From assembly GCF_003666605.1 (NCBI RefSeq), contig NZ_RCIV01000003.1, positions 62,001 through 126,000 of the forward strand: 64,000 bases of DNA, in the 5' to 3' direction. This DNA is from Propionibacterium australiense. Its GTDB lineage: Bacteria; Actinomycetota; Actinomycetes; Propionibacteriales; Propionibacteriaceae. How positions within the stretch are numbered: position 1 is the first letter of the stretch; each line of letters opens with the position of its first letter. A program made the translations under genes and the position numbers. This document shows positions 18,691 through 26,587 of this stretch, one piece after another. The notes below the pieces were generated by a model. The model had not been told where the DNA came from. It did not search any database and saw only the letters and a program-made list of their open reading frames with translations.

Positions 18691-19623
18691 TCACGCGGCG
18701 GGTCGCACGAGCGGGGGACGGCGGGCGCGCAGTTCCCCGAGGATGAGGAGCATCCCCGAGGCTGGGTCGATCGCCTCGAGACGGGCGATGACCTCGCTGA
18801 GCAGCGCTCCCCCGCCGCGCCGCCAGGAGGCGATGCCGAGCAGGCCGAGAACAGCGGGCGCCCAGCGGTCCGGGGCGATTGCCACGGCATCGGCCCACAG
18901 CTGCTCGTACGCGGCCGGATCCCCCTCCCCCATGCTCGTCCTGACCATGACCTGGTGGCACACCGGGCCGGACACGAGCACGCACAGCCGTCGTAGTCGT
19001 TCACGGTCCAGACGCCGACCCTTCTCGGCGGCATCGACCAGGCATTGCTCGACGAACGCCCGCTGGCGTCCCGGCGTCCAGCCCAGGCACTCGCCGGCCC
19101 GGCCCCACGCCGCGGTCTCCGCCGCCTTGAGCTCACCCGGCCCGGCGACCATCGCGACGATCTCGTCGCGGCTGGCATGAGCCGACAGGCCCGAGGCGAC
19201 CGCCTGGGCCGCGACCGGTGACGTGTCCGGGTCGAATGCCCGCCCCGGGCACAGGCCCGGCACGTCCCCCTCACCGACGTCCCAGAACAGTTCGCCGGCC
19301 ACCACCAGGCAGCAGAGCTGCTCTGCTGGGCGAAGCTGCTCACGGGCGGTCATGACGACCGCATCGGCCCACTCGGGTGGGCCATAGCCGACGACGATGA
19401 ACTCCGCACCGGGATTGGCGGCCCGCATCGACTCGATGATGGGCGCAAGGGCCCCGGGCTCCTGGCACAGTGCTCTGCTCATGCACGAGGACTGCGCGAT
19501 GATCCCGTCGCAACAGGCCATGACGAGCAGCGCCTCGTCGGGCCGGTAACCGATGAGAAAGGGGATGAGCGCAAGCAGATCCGCGCGCGAGCCGATGGTG
19601 AAGCGCTGGGGAATGGTCGTCAT
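18691..19623 (-). CDS. DUF4192 family protein
   Basis: A 310-aa protein starting MTTIPQRFTIGSRADLLALI and continuing with PFLIGYRPDEALLVMAC, the hallmark opening of DUF4192, an actinobacterial family of unknown function. It is predicted cytosolic, without membrane segments, and has the family's helical C-terminal part with LGIASWRRGGGALLSEVIARL. ATG at 19623 fits homology. It is monocistronic, divergent from the next gene. Confidence 0.86.
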   Translation of the reverse strand: MTTIPQRFTIGSRADLLALIPFLIGYRPDEALLVMACCDGIIAQSSCMSRALCQEPGALAPIIESMRAANPGAEFIVVGYGPPEWADAVVMTAREQLRPAEQLCCLVVAGELFWDVGEGDVPGLCPGRAFDPDTSPVAAQAVASGLSAHASRDEIVAMVAGPGELKAAETAAWGRAGECLGWTPGRQRAFVEQCLVDAAEKGRRLDRERLRRLCVLVSGPVCHQVMVRTSMGEGDPAAYEQLWADAVAIAPDRWAPAVLGLLGIASWRRGGGALLSEVIARLEAIDPASGMLLILGELRARRPPLVRPAA

Positions 19624-19767
19624 GACCTGACTGTGTGCGCCACGCCCCTGGCTTCTCAGCCCGGCAAGGATCTGTGGACAACATCGGCCTCCGAGGGGGC
19701 CGCCACGACCAGACTCGGCGAGCACAGGCGGGCGGGTCCAGCAAGGCTGGCCTAGGCTTGGGTCATC

Positions 19768-20565
19768 ATGAGCGAGCAGAACAGCGGAGGCATCCGTCCC
19801 GGCCCGAGCCCGGACTCCCCAGGCCCTGACCGGGCCGGTAACTGGACGACGCCCCCACCGGCCCCTGCCGTCGGCGGCTGGGCACCAGGAGCCGAGTTGC
19901 CCGGTTTCGACGAGGTCGCCGCCGGGGATGGCTCGCTGCCCGCGCCCGCCCCCAGGGCCAATCCGTACGGCGACCGGGGCAGCGGCGCCACGAGTACCCC
20001 CGCACCCGTCGGGGCTGCGCAGAAACAGGCCGGCCGCCCCGAGCCCCAGCCCGCACCGAGCGATGAGATCACCCAGTACGCGGTGCGCCGCAGCCGTGGC
20101 CCGGTCATCGCCATCGCAGGTCTCGTCATCGTGATCCTCGTGACCATGGCGGTCCTTGCCCTGCGCAGGCCGGACCTGAACCAGGACGAGCAGAGCGCCT
20201 CCCCCTCGGCCGCCAGCACGACGAGCGAGCCGGGCCCGTCGGTGAGCGTGGTGGGCGCGATCCCCGTCGAGACGGACTCCTTCACCGGCACCTGGCAGAT
20301 CAACAGCGCGAGCTGGGACCAGACCGGGCTGACGATCGACATGACGATCACGAGCACCACCGGTTCGCTGTCGTTCTCCGTGTTCACCATCGACAACGTC
20401 AACACCGGTCAGGTCGATGGCACCGGCGAGATGGCGTCCGGCACCGTCGGGGACGGTCAGACGATGCAGGGCCTGGTGCACTTCGACAAGGACCGCAACG
20501 ACACGACCATCGTCCTGGCCAACGCCGGCGGGCGTCAGATCACGGCCCTGACCGTGCCGGCGTGA
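19768..20565 (+). CDS. hypothetical membrane-anchored secreted protein
   Basis: I do not recognise a family. The 265 residues comprise a cytoplasmic Pro/Gly-rich N-terminus (1-110), one transmembrane helix near 113-131 (VIAIAGLVIVILVTMAVLAL), a Ser/Thr-rich spacer, and an extracellular beta-rich domain with SFTGTWQINSASWDQTGL and SFSVFTIDNVNTGQVDG. Such an architecture resembles actinobacterial membrane-anchored proteins with an Ig-like or DUF4352-like outer domain. It lies directly upstream of tRNA-Ala. Confidence 0.75.
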   Translation: MSEQNSGGIRPGPSPDSPGPDRAGNWTTPPPAPAVGGWAPGAELPGFDEVAAGDGSLPAPAPRANPYGDRGSGATSTPAPVGAAQKQAGRPEPQPAPSDEITQYAVRRSRGPVIAIAGLVIVILVTMAVLALRRPDLNQDEQSASPSAASTTSEPGPSVSVVGAIPVETDSFTGTWQINSASWDQTGLTIDMTITSTTGSLSFSVFTIDNVNTGQVDGTGEMASGTVGDGQTMQGLVHFDKDRNDTTIVLANAGGRQITALTVPA

Positions 20566-20594
20566 GCTCGGTTGCCCGGCTGGGGGGCTCGATT

Positions 20595-20622
20595 TTGCTT
20601 CCCGGGTGTGGTGCGCTAATGT
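20595..20622 (+). promoter_or_regulatory. promoter of tRNA-Ala
   Basis: TTGCTT (20595-20600), 16-bp spacer and TAATGT (20617-20622), ending 43 bp before the tRNA. Confidence 0.5.
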
Positions 20623-20665
20623 GTGTCGAGCCGTCGCGGCCCGAGGGTCGCAGCGGCACCCGTCC

Positions 20666-20741
20666 GGGGCTATGGCGCAGTTGGTAGCGCGCTTCCATGG
20701 CATGGAAGAGGTCAGGGGTTCGAATCCCCTTAGCTCCACCA
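20666..20741 (+). tRNA. tRNA-Ala(GGC)
   Basis: A 76-nt cloverleaf: acceptor GGGGCTA/TAGCTCC, D-arm GCGC-AGTTGGTA-GCGC, anticodon arm CTTCC/GGAAG with loop ATGGCAT (anticodon GGC), T-arm AGGGG-TTCGAAT-CCCCT, and an encoded CCA end. All arms pair. It marks the left border of the accessory region. Confidence 0.97.
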
Positions 20742-21062
20742 AGGATTCATCACTCGGGCTGCTGCGCTTGAGCCGGACGAGTAACCTTCAATTTCGACGG
20801 GTCCCACCACGACGACGGCGAGCACTGGGAAGATGAGTTTCGCCGAGAGCACGACGAAAGTCAGTCATCCGCGGCAGGGGGCCTTCGGCACGTCCTCGTA
20901 TCAGCGAGTGAAGAGGGCCGTGATCGAGCGACCGGAGGCCGGGAACACCCGTCCCGAGAGGCATCTTGAATGACCACGTGGACGTCGTGCCGGCATCGAC
21001 CGAGAACACGTTCCCGGATCACCCGGAGAGCCGTATCGCACACATGAGGCAGGGGCGTCATT
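20742..21062 (+). other. gene-free stretch with a possible C-terminal gene remnant
   Basis: No intact gene. From about 20784 one plus frame encodes an acidic, His-rich segment (FDGSHHDDGEHWEDEF, then RREHDES) without a start codon. It reads like the tail of a lost protein but matches nothing I recognise. No copy of the tRNA 3' end that could be an attR was seen here. Confidence 0.35.
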
Positions 21063-21770
21063 ATGTTTGTCGATGACGTGTTCATCGATTGGAGCAGGAT
21101 AGCAGCCAGTAGTTATCTCAGAGGGATCGCCGCCATCCGCGACGTGGAGCAGATATCCTTCAACAGCCAGGTCACCTTCTTTGTCGGTGAAAACGGCAGC
21201 GGAAAATCAACCCTGCTGGAGGCGATGGCGATCGCCGACGGATTCAACCCAGAAGGCGGCACGAGGAATTACTCATTCTCCACATACGACTCACACTCCG
21301 AGTTGTGTTACGCAGTGCGCCTGTCGCGCCAGCAGAAGGCGAAATGGGGCTACTTTCTTCGAGCTGAGAGCTTCTACAACGTCGCGACCAAGGAGGAGGA
21401 GTACGGGAGGGAACCGGGAGGGCACTCCCTGCACTTCCACGAGAAATCGCACGGGGAAGGTTTCCTGACAATGGTTCAGAACAACTTCACCGGCAATGGA
21501 CTGTACTTCCTGGACGAACCAGAATCAGCATTGTCACCACAACGGCAACTCACCCTGCTGTGTGAGATTGATCAATGCCGAAGAGCGGGCGCCCAGTTCT
21601 TCATCGTGACGCATTCACCCATCCTGCTCGGTTTACCAGATGCCGAGATACTGACATTCGATGACGGCCAGATTCATCCGTGCGCGTACGAGGAGACGGA
21701 CAGCTACCAGGTCACCTCCCTGTTTCTCAATGCCCGTGAGCAGATCCTGAGGCGATTGTTGGAGGAGTAG
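21063..21770 (+). CDS. stand-alone AAA/ABC-like ATPase
   Basis: A 235-aa cytosolic ATPase of the AAA_21/RecF-like ABC type. Walker A is GENGSGKST (42-50), a signature-like SHGEGF at 129-134, Walker B and catalytic Glu in LYFLDEPESALSP (DEPE 151-154), and an H-loop in IVTHSP (His184). It is short and lacks a coiled-coil insert or nuclease domain. Similar ATPases occur alone or with toxin, OLD or defence partners; no partner gene adjoins it. Its base composition and codon use are less GC-rich than the flanks, which suggests transfer. Confidence 0.85.
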   Translation: MFVDDVFIDWSRIAASSYLRGIAAIRDVEQISFNSQVTFFVGENGSGKSTLLEAMAIADGFNPEGGTRNYSFSTYDSHSELCYAVRLSRQQKAKWGYFLRAESFYNVATKEEEYGREPGGHSLHFHEKSHGEGFLTMVQNNFTGNGLYFLDEPESALSPQRQLTLLCEIDQCRRAGAQFFIVTHSPILLGLPDAEILTFDDGQIHPCAYEETDSYQVTSLFLNAREQILRRLLEE

Positions 21771-21787
21771 ACGGTAGGACTACGGTC

Positions 21788-21834
21788 AGGCCCATCGCGC
21801 AGGTCCGGGCCCTCCGGGACGGTCCTGGGCCTTT
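21788..21834 (+). terminator. possible terminator after the ATPase gene
   Basis: AGGCCCA (21788-21794) can pair with TGGGCCT (21826-21832), followed by TT. The loop is long and itself partly self-complementary. It lies 18 bp after the stop codon. Confidence 0.35.
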
Positions 21835-21947
21835 CGTGCTCCGGTCACAGCGGGATCACCTGAATACCCTGATCGGGTGACACCACCTGAGACATCTCAC
21901 CACCGGGGTGGCACCAAGATTCCTGTGGGTGGCGACGCGCTCGTCCA

Positions 21948-22349
21948 TCACTCGAAATAACCCGGGTATTCCGCGTATGGGTCGTGTTCCCTGTGGTCCA
22001 CCCAGTTGTCGTGAACCTGCTCGGCGGAAATCCCGGGGAAAAGATCAACGTGTCCGGCGAAGGAATCGTCGATGTACCACAGGATCAGATCCGGATCCGG
22101 GTGCAGTGACCGCACCCAGGCGGCTATCTCCGCGGCCGTGCCGTCCTCGGCGTCGGTGGAGACCATGTCATCTCCTGGGTAGTGAATCACATTGAATGGA
22201 ACGCCGCCGACCGGACGCACGTTGACCGCGGCGTCCGAGGTCCTGTTTTCGGAATCGTATCGGAACACGCGACAGCCCGGCCATTTTCGCTGAGCATGCA
22301 GCAGGAAGCTGTCCGCGTCGAACATGTGCCGGGTTGAGGTGACGGTCAT
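21948..22349 (-). CDS. hypothetical protein, possible immunity-type protein
   Basis: A 133-aa acidic cytosolic protein, MTVTSTRHMFDADSFLLHAQ at the start, with FNVIHYPGDDMVSTD and DPDLILWYIDDSFAGHV. No family is recognised with certainty. The ATG at 22349 overlaps the stop of the SUKH gene (TGATG), so the two are coupled; a GTG one codon upstream is an equally well-placed start. Small acidic proteins next to SUKH genes are typical of immunity-gene arrays, which is the only hint of function. Confidence 0.65.
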   Translation of the reverse strand: MTVTSTRHMFDADSFLLHAQRKWPGCRVFRYDSENRTSDAAVNVRPVGGVPFNVIHYPGDDMVSTDAEDGTAAEIAAWVRSLHPDPDLILWYIDDSFAGHVDLFPGISAEQVHDNWVDHREHDPYAEYPGYFE

Positions 22350-22666
22350 CACAATATGGTCCCCTCCCATGACGCAGCCCACCTAATTCCCCCGTCGTTT
22401 CCTCGTGATGTTCGGCAACCGTCCTCATGGAAGTTGCACCAGCCGTTGGCTGCCAGCAGGAGGGTTCGGTACGATTCGGGCAGTTTGAACCCGAGCCGTT
22501 CCTCAACCCGGACGACATCCTCCTCACTGGCCCTCGTCTTCGGCAGCGAGTACTCCCACAGATGTGTCCGGTCCGCCGCCATCCGCTCCTGGTTGACAAG
22601 CCACCTCAACCCGATATATTCCGGCCAACCAGCCGCACCAGAGCCAGTGCCATATTCCGTCGCCAC
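22349..22666 (-). CDS. SUKH (SMI1/KNR4) family protein, C-terminally truncated
   Basis: The 105-aa frame has the SUKH N-terminal half: GWPEYIGLRWLVNQERM, then SEEDVVRVEERLGFKLPESY and LLLAANGWCNFHEDG. SUKH proteins are immunity proteins against polymorphic toxins in bacteria. After FHED the reading frame departs from the paralogous copy at 24094-24317, which continues FYHDVAIFF; removing one G at about 22418-22421 would restore VAEHHEE. The gene therefore looks frameshifted and lacks the C-terminal half of the fold. Function as immunity protein is doubtful. Confidence 0.65.
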   Translation of the reverse strand: MATEYGTGSGAAGWPEYIGLRWLVNQERMAADRTHLWEYSLPKTRASEEDVVRVEERLGFKLPESYRTLLLAANGWCNFHEDGCRTSRGNDGGIRWAASWEGTIL

Positions 22667-22915
22667 CCGGATCGTCCTTCCTCGGTCCGCGGGGTCACTT
22701 CCTTGACGCGCTCATGACAACGATCATCGCGCATGTTCACTGCTTCCACCAAATCCGGGACGCTCCGTCCGGGCGGACCTCTTCCGGCCTCGGGTTGACG
22801 GCTCGTGACGCGTGCTCTCCTTCGCGACACCTCATCATCCCTCACCATCTCACCAATTCCCGGAGCCCATACTCGACCCCCGTGAGAACGGTTAGCTGTA
22901 CCCACACAACACGGC

Positions 22916-23422
22916 TCAGTCGCCGCGTTCCTGCTCGCGCTTGCGCCGGTAGCTCTCACGCCGACGAGCATTGCGCTCCTGCCGCTTCAACTCCGCCTCA
23001 TAACCCGTGCGCAGCCAATCCGGGATGAACTCACCATCACGCGGATACAGATCCAACTCAATCCAACAATCCCGCGGCCCAGGAGGTCCACCGTTAGGCC
23101 CAAGGAAAACCGGCTCACGCATCCAGTCACACTCCTGACGCAACACCCCATCGGCGGCATCCATCCACAACCGACACCACGTCCACGCCCCACGACCAGG
23201 CAACACCTGTGCGCGGCGAAGATCCCCCTGCGGGGAACTCAACTCCCACGGGATCCTCGCCCACTCCTTGACCCCATCACGCACAAGCCAAGCGATCTTA
23301 TCCTGCACGCGACCAATCCCGTTGACTTCAATATGCGCACTGTCCGCGCCAGTATCATCCAACCAAACCCGGAACTCGTGCTCCACACGCTCCCACAGCT
23401 CATCCGGGTCCAACCGTCTCAT
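22916..23422 (-). CDS. hypothetical protein (168 aa)
   Basis: No recognised family. The protein starts MRRLDPDELWERVEHEFRVW, is rich in Trp and Asp/Glu in the middle (GAWTWCRLWMDAADGVLRQ, WIELDLYPRDGEFIPDW) and ends in a strongly basic tail of about 25 residues. It has no membrane segment. An ATG at 23422 is preceded by GGAG at eight bases. It is the only clearly intact gene between the broken SUKH genes and shares their orientation, so it may be another immunity-type gene; this is inference. The 249 bp before it (22667-22915) hold nothing I can support. Confidence 0.6.
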   Translation of the reverse strand: MRRLDPDELWERVEHEFRVWLDDTGADSAHIEVNGIGRVQDKIAWLVRDGVKEWARIPWELSSPQGDLRRAQVLPGRGAWTWCRLWMDAADGVLRQECDWMREPVFLGPNGGPPGPRDCWIELDLYPRDGEFIPDWLRTGYEAELKRQERNARRRESYRRKREQERGD

Positions 23423-23474
23423 TGTTCACACTCCACTCTGCAACCTGCCGCTACGACCTGACGCCATTGAAACC

Positions 23475-24052
23475 TCAAGACCACGGCACACCATTCCCGT
23501 CCAACCACTCAGACGCGAACCTGGTCGGTACTCTATCACCCGGGTCCACGGCGCTGAGACGGATCACGGAGTCTGCCTTCTGCGGAGGCCGGTCATACTC
23601 AATACGGATATCGATGCTCCTGTAGCCTCCCGGGTTCGCGGCAATCTCATCCTCGGACCTCTTAAAGCTCTCCATGAAGGTGCCGCTGGTTCCCCAGGCA
23701 TCTTTCCATGCCTCATCGTCGATACGCCGTGTCTGGTAGCCGTCCTCACCGGGCAGGTGACTTTGCAGGCAGTCCGTTTCTTTCACGGAACCTGCGAACG
23801 TTGCGCTCGTTGTACTCGAGCATGGCCAAGTAGAAATCACGGAAGTCGTCGTAACGGTCGATCACCTCGCCGGCTGCACACCAGCTCACCGTCCCCTCAA
23901 CTGAGGTGCCGGGCCTACCCATGAGAAAGACGTCCACACCCAGCTCGGACGCGGCAACGAGGAAGTGCTCCCGGCGATGACACCACCCGCGGCAAGAGCC
24001 GCCACACATTCCGGCATATCCAAGGCAATGTGAGCGCGCTCATACAAGGAGG
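23475..24052 (-). pseudogene. broken hypothetical gene, at least two frameshifts
   Basis: Three overlapping minus frames join into one protein-like sequence: an N-terminal piece with ERAHIALDMPECVAALAAGG (to about 23980), a middle piece HFLVAASELGVDVFLMGRP and GEVIDRYDDFRDFYLAMLEY that ends at 23746, and a C-terminal piece GEDGYQTRRIDDEAWKDAWG to VPWS ending at 23475. Each switch needs a one-base shift. The middle piece resembles the C-terminal half of SUKH-type proteins, but this is weak. No intact product is possible. Confidence 0.55.
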
Positions 24053-24093
24053 CCTATTCATAGCCTCAATGAATCAGCCTATGGCTCGGGGTT

Positions 24094-24317
24094 TCATTTC
24101 CCACTGAGCCTCCTGTGAATAAGGTTCAAGGGACCGCCAGTCAGGTCCCGAGTGAAGAAGATCGCGACGTCGTGATAGAAGTTTGGCCAGCCATCGGCCG
24201 CCAGCAGGAAGGTGCGATAGGCAGCGAGTACTCCTACAGATGCGTCAGATCGGCCTCCATCCGCTCCTGATTGATGAGCCCTCCCAGACCGATGTACTCC
24301 GGCCAGCCGACCCTCAT
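24094..24317 (-). pseudogene. degraded second SUKH (SMI1/KNR4) gene
   Basis: Paralogue of the gene at 22349-22666. It opens with MRVGWPEYIGLGGLINQERM, hits an in-frame TAG where the other copy has Trp (THL-stop-EYSLP), then lacks the DNA corresponding to 22479-22541. The junction falls at GGCAG, which occurs at both ends of the missing piece in the intact copy. After another short shift it resumes with YRTFLLAADGWPNFYHDVAI. Stop plus deletion make it non-functional. Confidence 0.8.
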
Positions 24318-24739
24318 GGGTGCCCCTGATCGGGACAATCCGGATGGGACGGCTCGCGCTCGGTGCACGGTCCGGGCCTGGCCGGGTGCCCGGTCAGGCG
24401 ATGAGGGTGGCGGGCCGGGCGCGGCACCCGGTTCGAACAGGACCGGCGACGCGCGCAGTTGATGGCACCGCTCCGGTGGGTGCTGACCATGGTGATCGGC
24501 CCCGACTTCATGCCGCAAGCCTACGTGTCACAGGACACCTGCCTGTCAAGAACGTGGTGGGCAACGATCCGATCTCCCTGTCGGCCGCGAAGCGGTAGCG
24601 AACGCGTTCGGGGCAGGAGTGTGCAGCACATGACCCAGCGGGTCTGCCCCGTTACCATGACGGAACGGCCGACGCAGAAGCGTGATCCTTCGAGTCGGAG
24701 ACTGCGGCGAGCCCCGCCAGAGGTCCTGGAACGCTTGAC
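24318..24739 (-). other. degenerate stretch with a promoter-like site and gene start fragment
   Basis: On the minus strand TTGACA (24544-24549) and TAGGCT (24518-24523, 20-bp spacer) precede an ATG (24509-24511) by six bases; an inverted repeat GTGTC-N4-GACAC (24525-24538) lies between them. The frame begins MKSGPITMVSTHRSGAIN, then loses coding character. It looks like the promoter and first codons of a lost gene. Nothing else in the stretch is supportable. Confidence 0.35.
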
Positions 24740-25012
24740 TCAGGCCGAGGCGCCGTAACGTTGTCGAGCGGCCTCGCCGCTGATACCGATCGCCTCGCCC
24801 ACCTCGCGCCAGGACAGCCTCTGTTCCCGGGCCATCCGCACCGCGTCGGCGAGTTCCTTCTCAGCGACATCGCGCCGCCAAGTGGCGAGCTTGACCGCCA
24901 TCATGGGCGGGAGGGGCGCGTCCTGGTCACCTGGCTTCGGTTCGTAACGCTCGAAGGCATCGGCGAACGCGTCAGCACGGTCCTTGATCTCTTCAACAGA
25001 GCGTCCAGTCAT
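24740..25012 (-). CDS. small HTH protein, putative antitoxin
   Basis: A 90-aa protein with an N-terminal acidic part (SVEEIKDRADAFADAFERY) and a C-terminal helix-turn-helix, LSWREVGEAIGISGEAARQR, ending YGASA. The ATG at 25012 follows GAGGTG by six bases and lies only five bases after the original stop of the toxin-like gene, so the two formed an operon. DNA-binding antitoxin or autoregulator of the pair is the natural reading, inferred from the arrangement and size. Confidence 0.7.
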   Translation of the reverse strand: MTGRSVEEIKDRADAFADAFERYEPKPGDQDAPLPPMMAVKLATWRRDVAEKELADAVRMAREQRLSWREVGEAIGISGEAARQRYGASA

Positions 25013-25017
25013 GTTGT

Positions 25018-25252
25018 TCACCTCAGATACTTGTTCCGAGCAGGGCGCATAGCGTGAGCAATGGCGATGACGCCATGCCACTCGATCACGCCGACCCTCA
25101 ACGAGGACACCAGTCTCATCAGGGCCGATGAACATGGTCATTGAGTCATCTTGCACGAAGTGGTGGACGGGGAAACGGAGTGCATGAAGCATCGCGGCAT
25201 CCGAGACGCCGTGCCGGTAGGCACTGACAAGAATGATCGGCTCCGCCTCCAC
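25018..25252 (-). pseudogene. putative toxin gene with a one-base frameshift
   Basis: The first part reads MEAEPIILVSAYRHGVSDAA and VHHFVQDDSMTMFIGPDET. At GTTGAGGGTCGG (about 25096) the frame is lost: dropping one G restores VGVIEWHGVIAIAHAM and RPARNKYLR with a stop at 25018, and the total 235 bp is exactly one base more than a whole number of codons. The unbroken reading is a compact ~78-aa protein immediately before the HTH gene, a typical toxin-antitoxin layout. As it stands the frame runs on into the HTH gene. Toxin identity is inference. Confidence 0.7.
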
Positions 25253-25339
25253 GCCACGAGCTTACGTGGCACCAGTGACTCGCCAACCAGGACGGCACTG
25301 CTGAGCTCGGCTGCAGCGAGGACTTGCCATATTTTGCGG

Positions 25340-26184
25340 ATGAGTGAGCGCCCTCCCCTGAGTCGGCTGCGGCTGGCACCACTGAGACTCGTCCAGTTCG
25401 CCGCGACCCAACTCGTCTGCTGCGTCTTCCCGATCCCGGTCTTCGTCGGGCTGGCCGCAACGGTGCTCCTCCGGCAGCGCTCGAGATGCCCCTGACCCGC
25501 TACGACGCCCTGCTCGTCTCCGTGGTCGTCGTGCAGTTGATCCTCGTGGCGGCCAAGTTCGAGAGCTGGCGCGAGTTGCTGGTGATCTACGCCTTCCACC
25601 TCGTCGGGCTGGCACCGGAAGTCTTCAAGGTGCACGTGGGTTCGTGGGTCTACCCCGATGCAGGCATTGTGCGGCTGGGCGGCGCGCCGATCTTCTCGGG
25701 TTTCATGTACGCCTCGGTCGACTCGTACATCTGCCAGGCCTTCCGGCGGTTCGGCCTGTCGGTGGACGGCTTCCGCTGATGGCCGGTGACCGGGCTGGCG
25801 GCCGCCGCCTACGCGAACTTCTATACCCATCACGCGATTCCCGATCTGCGCTGGTTCATCGCCGCCGGTTTCATCGTGGCGCTGTGGGGCAGCACGATCC
25901 GCTTCACCGTCGGCGGAGACCGCTACCGGATGCCCACCGCGCTGGCATTCGTGCTCATCGGGGTCTTCCTGTGGCTGGCCGAGAACGCCAGCGCCTTGCT
26001 CAATGCCTGGCGTTACCCGGCCCATCGGGACGGCTGGCACATGGTGCACGTCGGAAAGCTCGGCAGCTGGGCCCTGCTCATCTCGCTCAGTTTCGTGCTG
26101 GTCGCCGCCGTGAAGGCGAAGGAGGGCGTGGTCTACGGGGACGGCGCGGCGAGGGTCACCGGGGAAAGGCTGCCGAAGGGCTGA
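25340..26184 (+). pseudogene. DUF817 family membrane protein, disrupted
   Basis: A polytopic membrane protein family of unknown function, normally about 270-290 aa. Here the N-terminal piece (MSERPPLSRLRLAPLRLVQF, ATG 25340) runs out of frame near 25490. The next piece, RYDALLVSVVVVQLILVAA to GLSVDGFR, ends at an in-frame TGA (25777-25779), and the same frame continues WPVTGLAAAAYANFYTHH to ERLPKG. One frameshift plus one nonsense codon therefore separate three parts that together cover the family. Confidence 0.82.
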
Positions 26185-26242
26185 GCGAATCTCACCTGGC
26201 GGTGGGCGGACGTCGAAGGACCGGCCGGGTCCACGGCCGCAG

Positions 26243-26587
26243 TCAGTCGAAGGGGGCTGGGAGCTGCGGCGCGTCCCAGACCTGCGCGTACTCGTCGGCC
26301 ACCTGTGACCAGACGATCCGTACGGCGTCGTCGACCGATGTGACGGCAACGGCGTCCTCATCGGTGAGCACGAACTCGTGTGGGATGAGCCTCCCGGCAC
26401 CGTCCCTGCGGCCCAGCGGGTCCGGGAAGCGCACGCCCACGGCGCCCGCCAACCTGCGGCAGGCGGTGGGAGCGGCATCCATGGCGGAGAACACCTTCTC
26501 GTAGGGCGCCAGGGGATCCTGGATGCCACCGCGTCTCAGGAAGGTGAACCCCCAGTCCCGGCCCCTAGTCGCCCAGATGATGGTCAT
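26243..26587 (-). CDS. conserved small protein coupled to the GTPase gene
   Basis: A 114-aa soluble protein, MTIIWATRGRDWGFTFLRRG at the start and VWSQVADEYAQVWDAPQ near the end. Its ATG overlaps the GTPase stop in an ATGA, a strong sign that the two proteins are made together. It has no known domain that I can name, no membrane segment and no cysteine pairs. An effector, inhibitor or activity modulator of the GTPase is possible but not shown by the sequence. Confidence 0.72.
   Translation of the reverse strand: MTIIWATRGRDWGFTFLRRGGIQDPLAPYEKVFSAMDAAPTACRRLAGAVGVRFPDPLGRRDGAGRLIPHEFVLTDEDAVAVTSVDDAVRIVWSQVADEYAQVWDAPQLPAPFD

Noticed and set aside
15025-18996. Very long open frame on the plus strand across pyrC and leuS.
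   Set aside because: It is antisense to clear enzyme genes and its translation is a low-complexity mirror of them, a normal effect of high GC.
21880-21920. GGGGTGGCACC as a T-box core.
   Set aside because: No terminator and no gene follows on that strand within a sensible distance.
25085-25100. Programmed frameshift in the toxin-like gene.
   Set aside because: There is no slippery heptamer; a single extra G in a short run among other pseudogenes is better explained by mutation.
25777-25779. Selenocysteine or read-through at the TGA in the DUF817 gene.
   Set aside because: A separate frameshift upstream already breaks the gene, no SECIS-like hairpin was evident, and the family is not known for selenocysteine.
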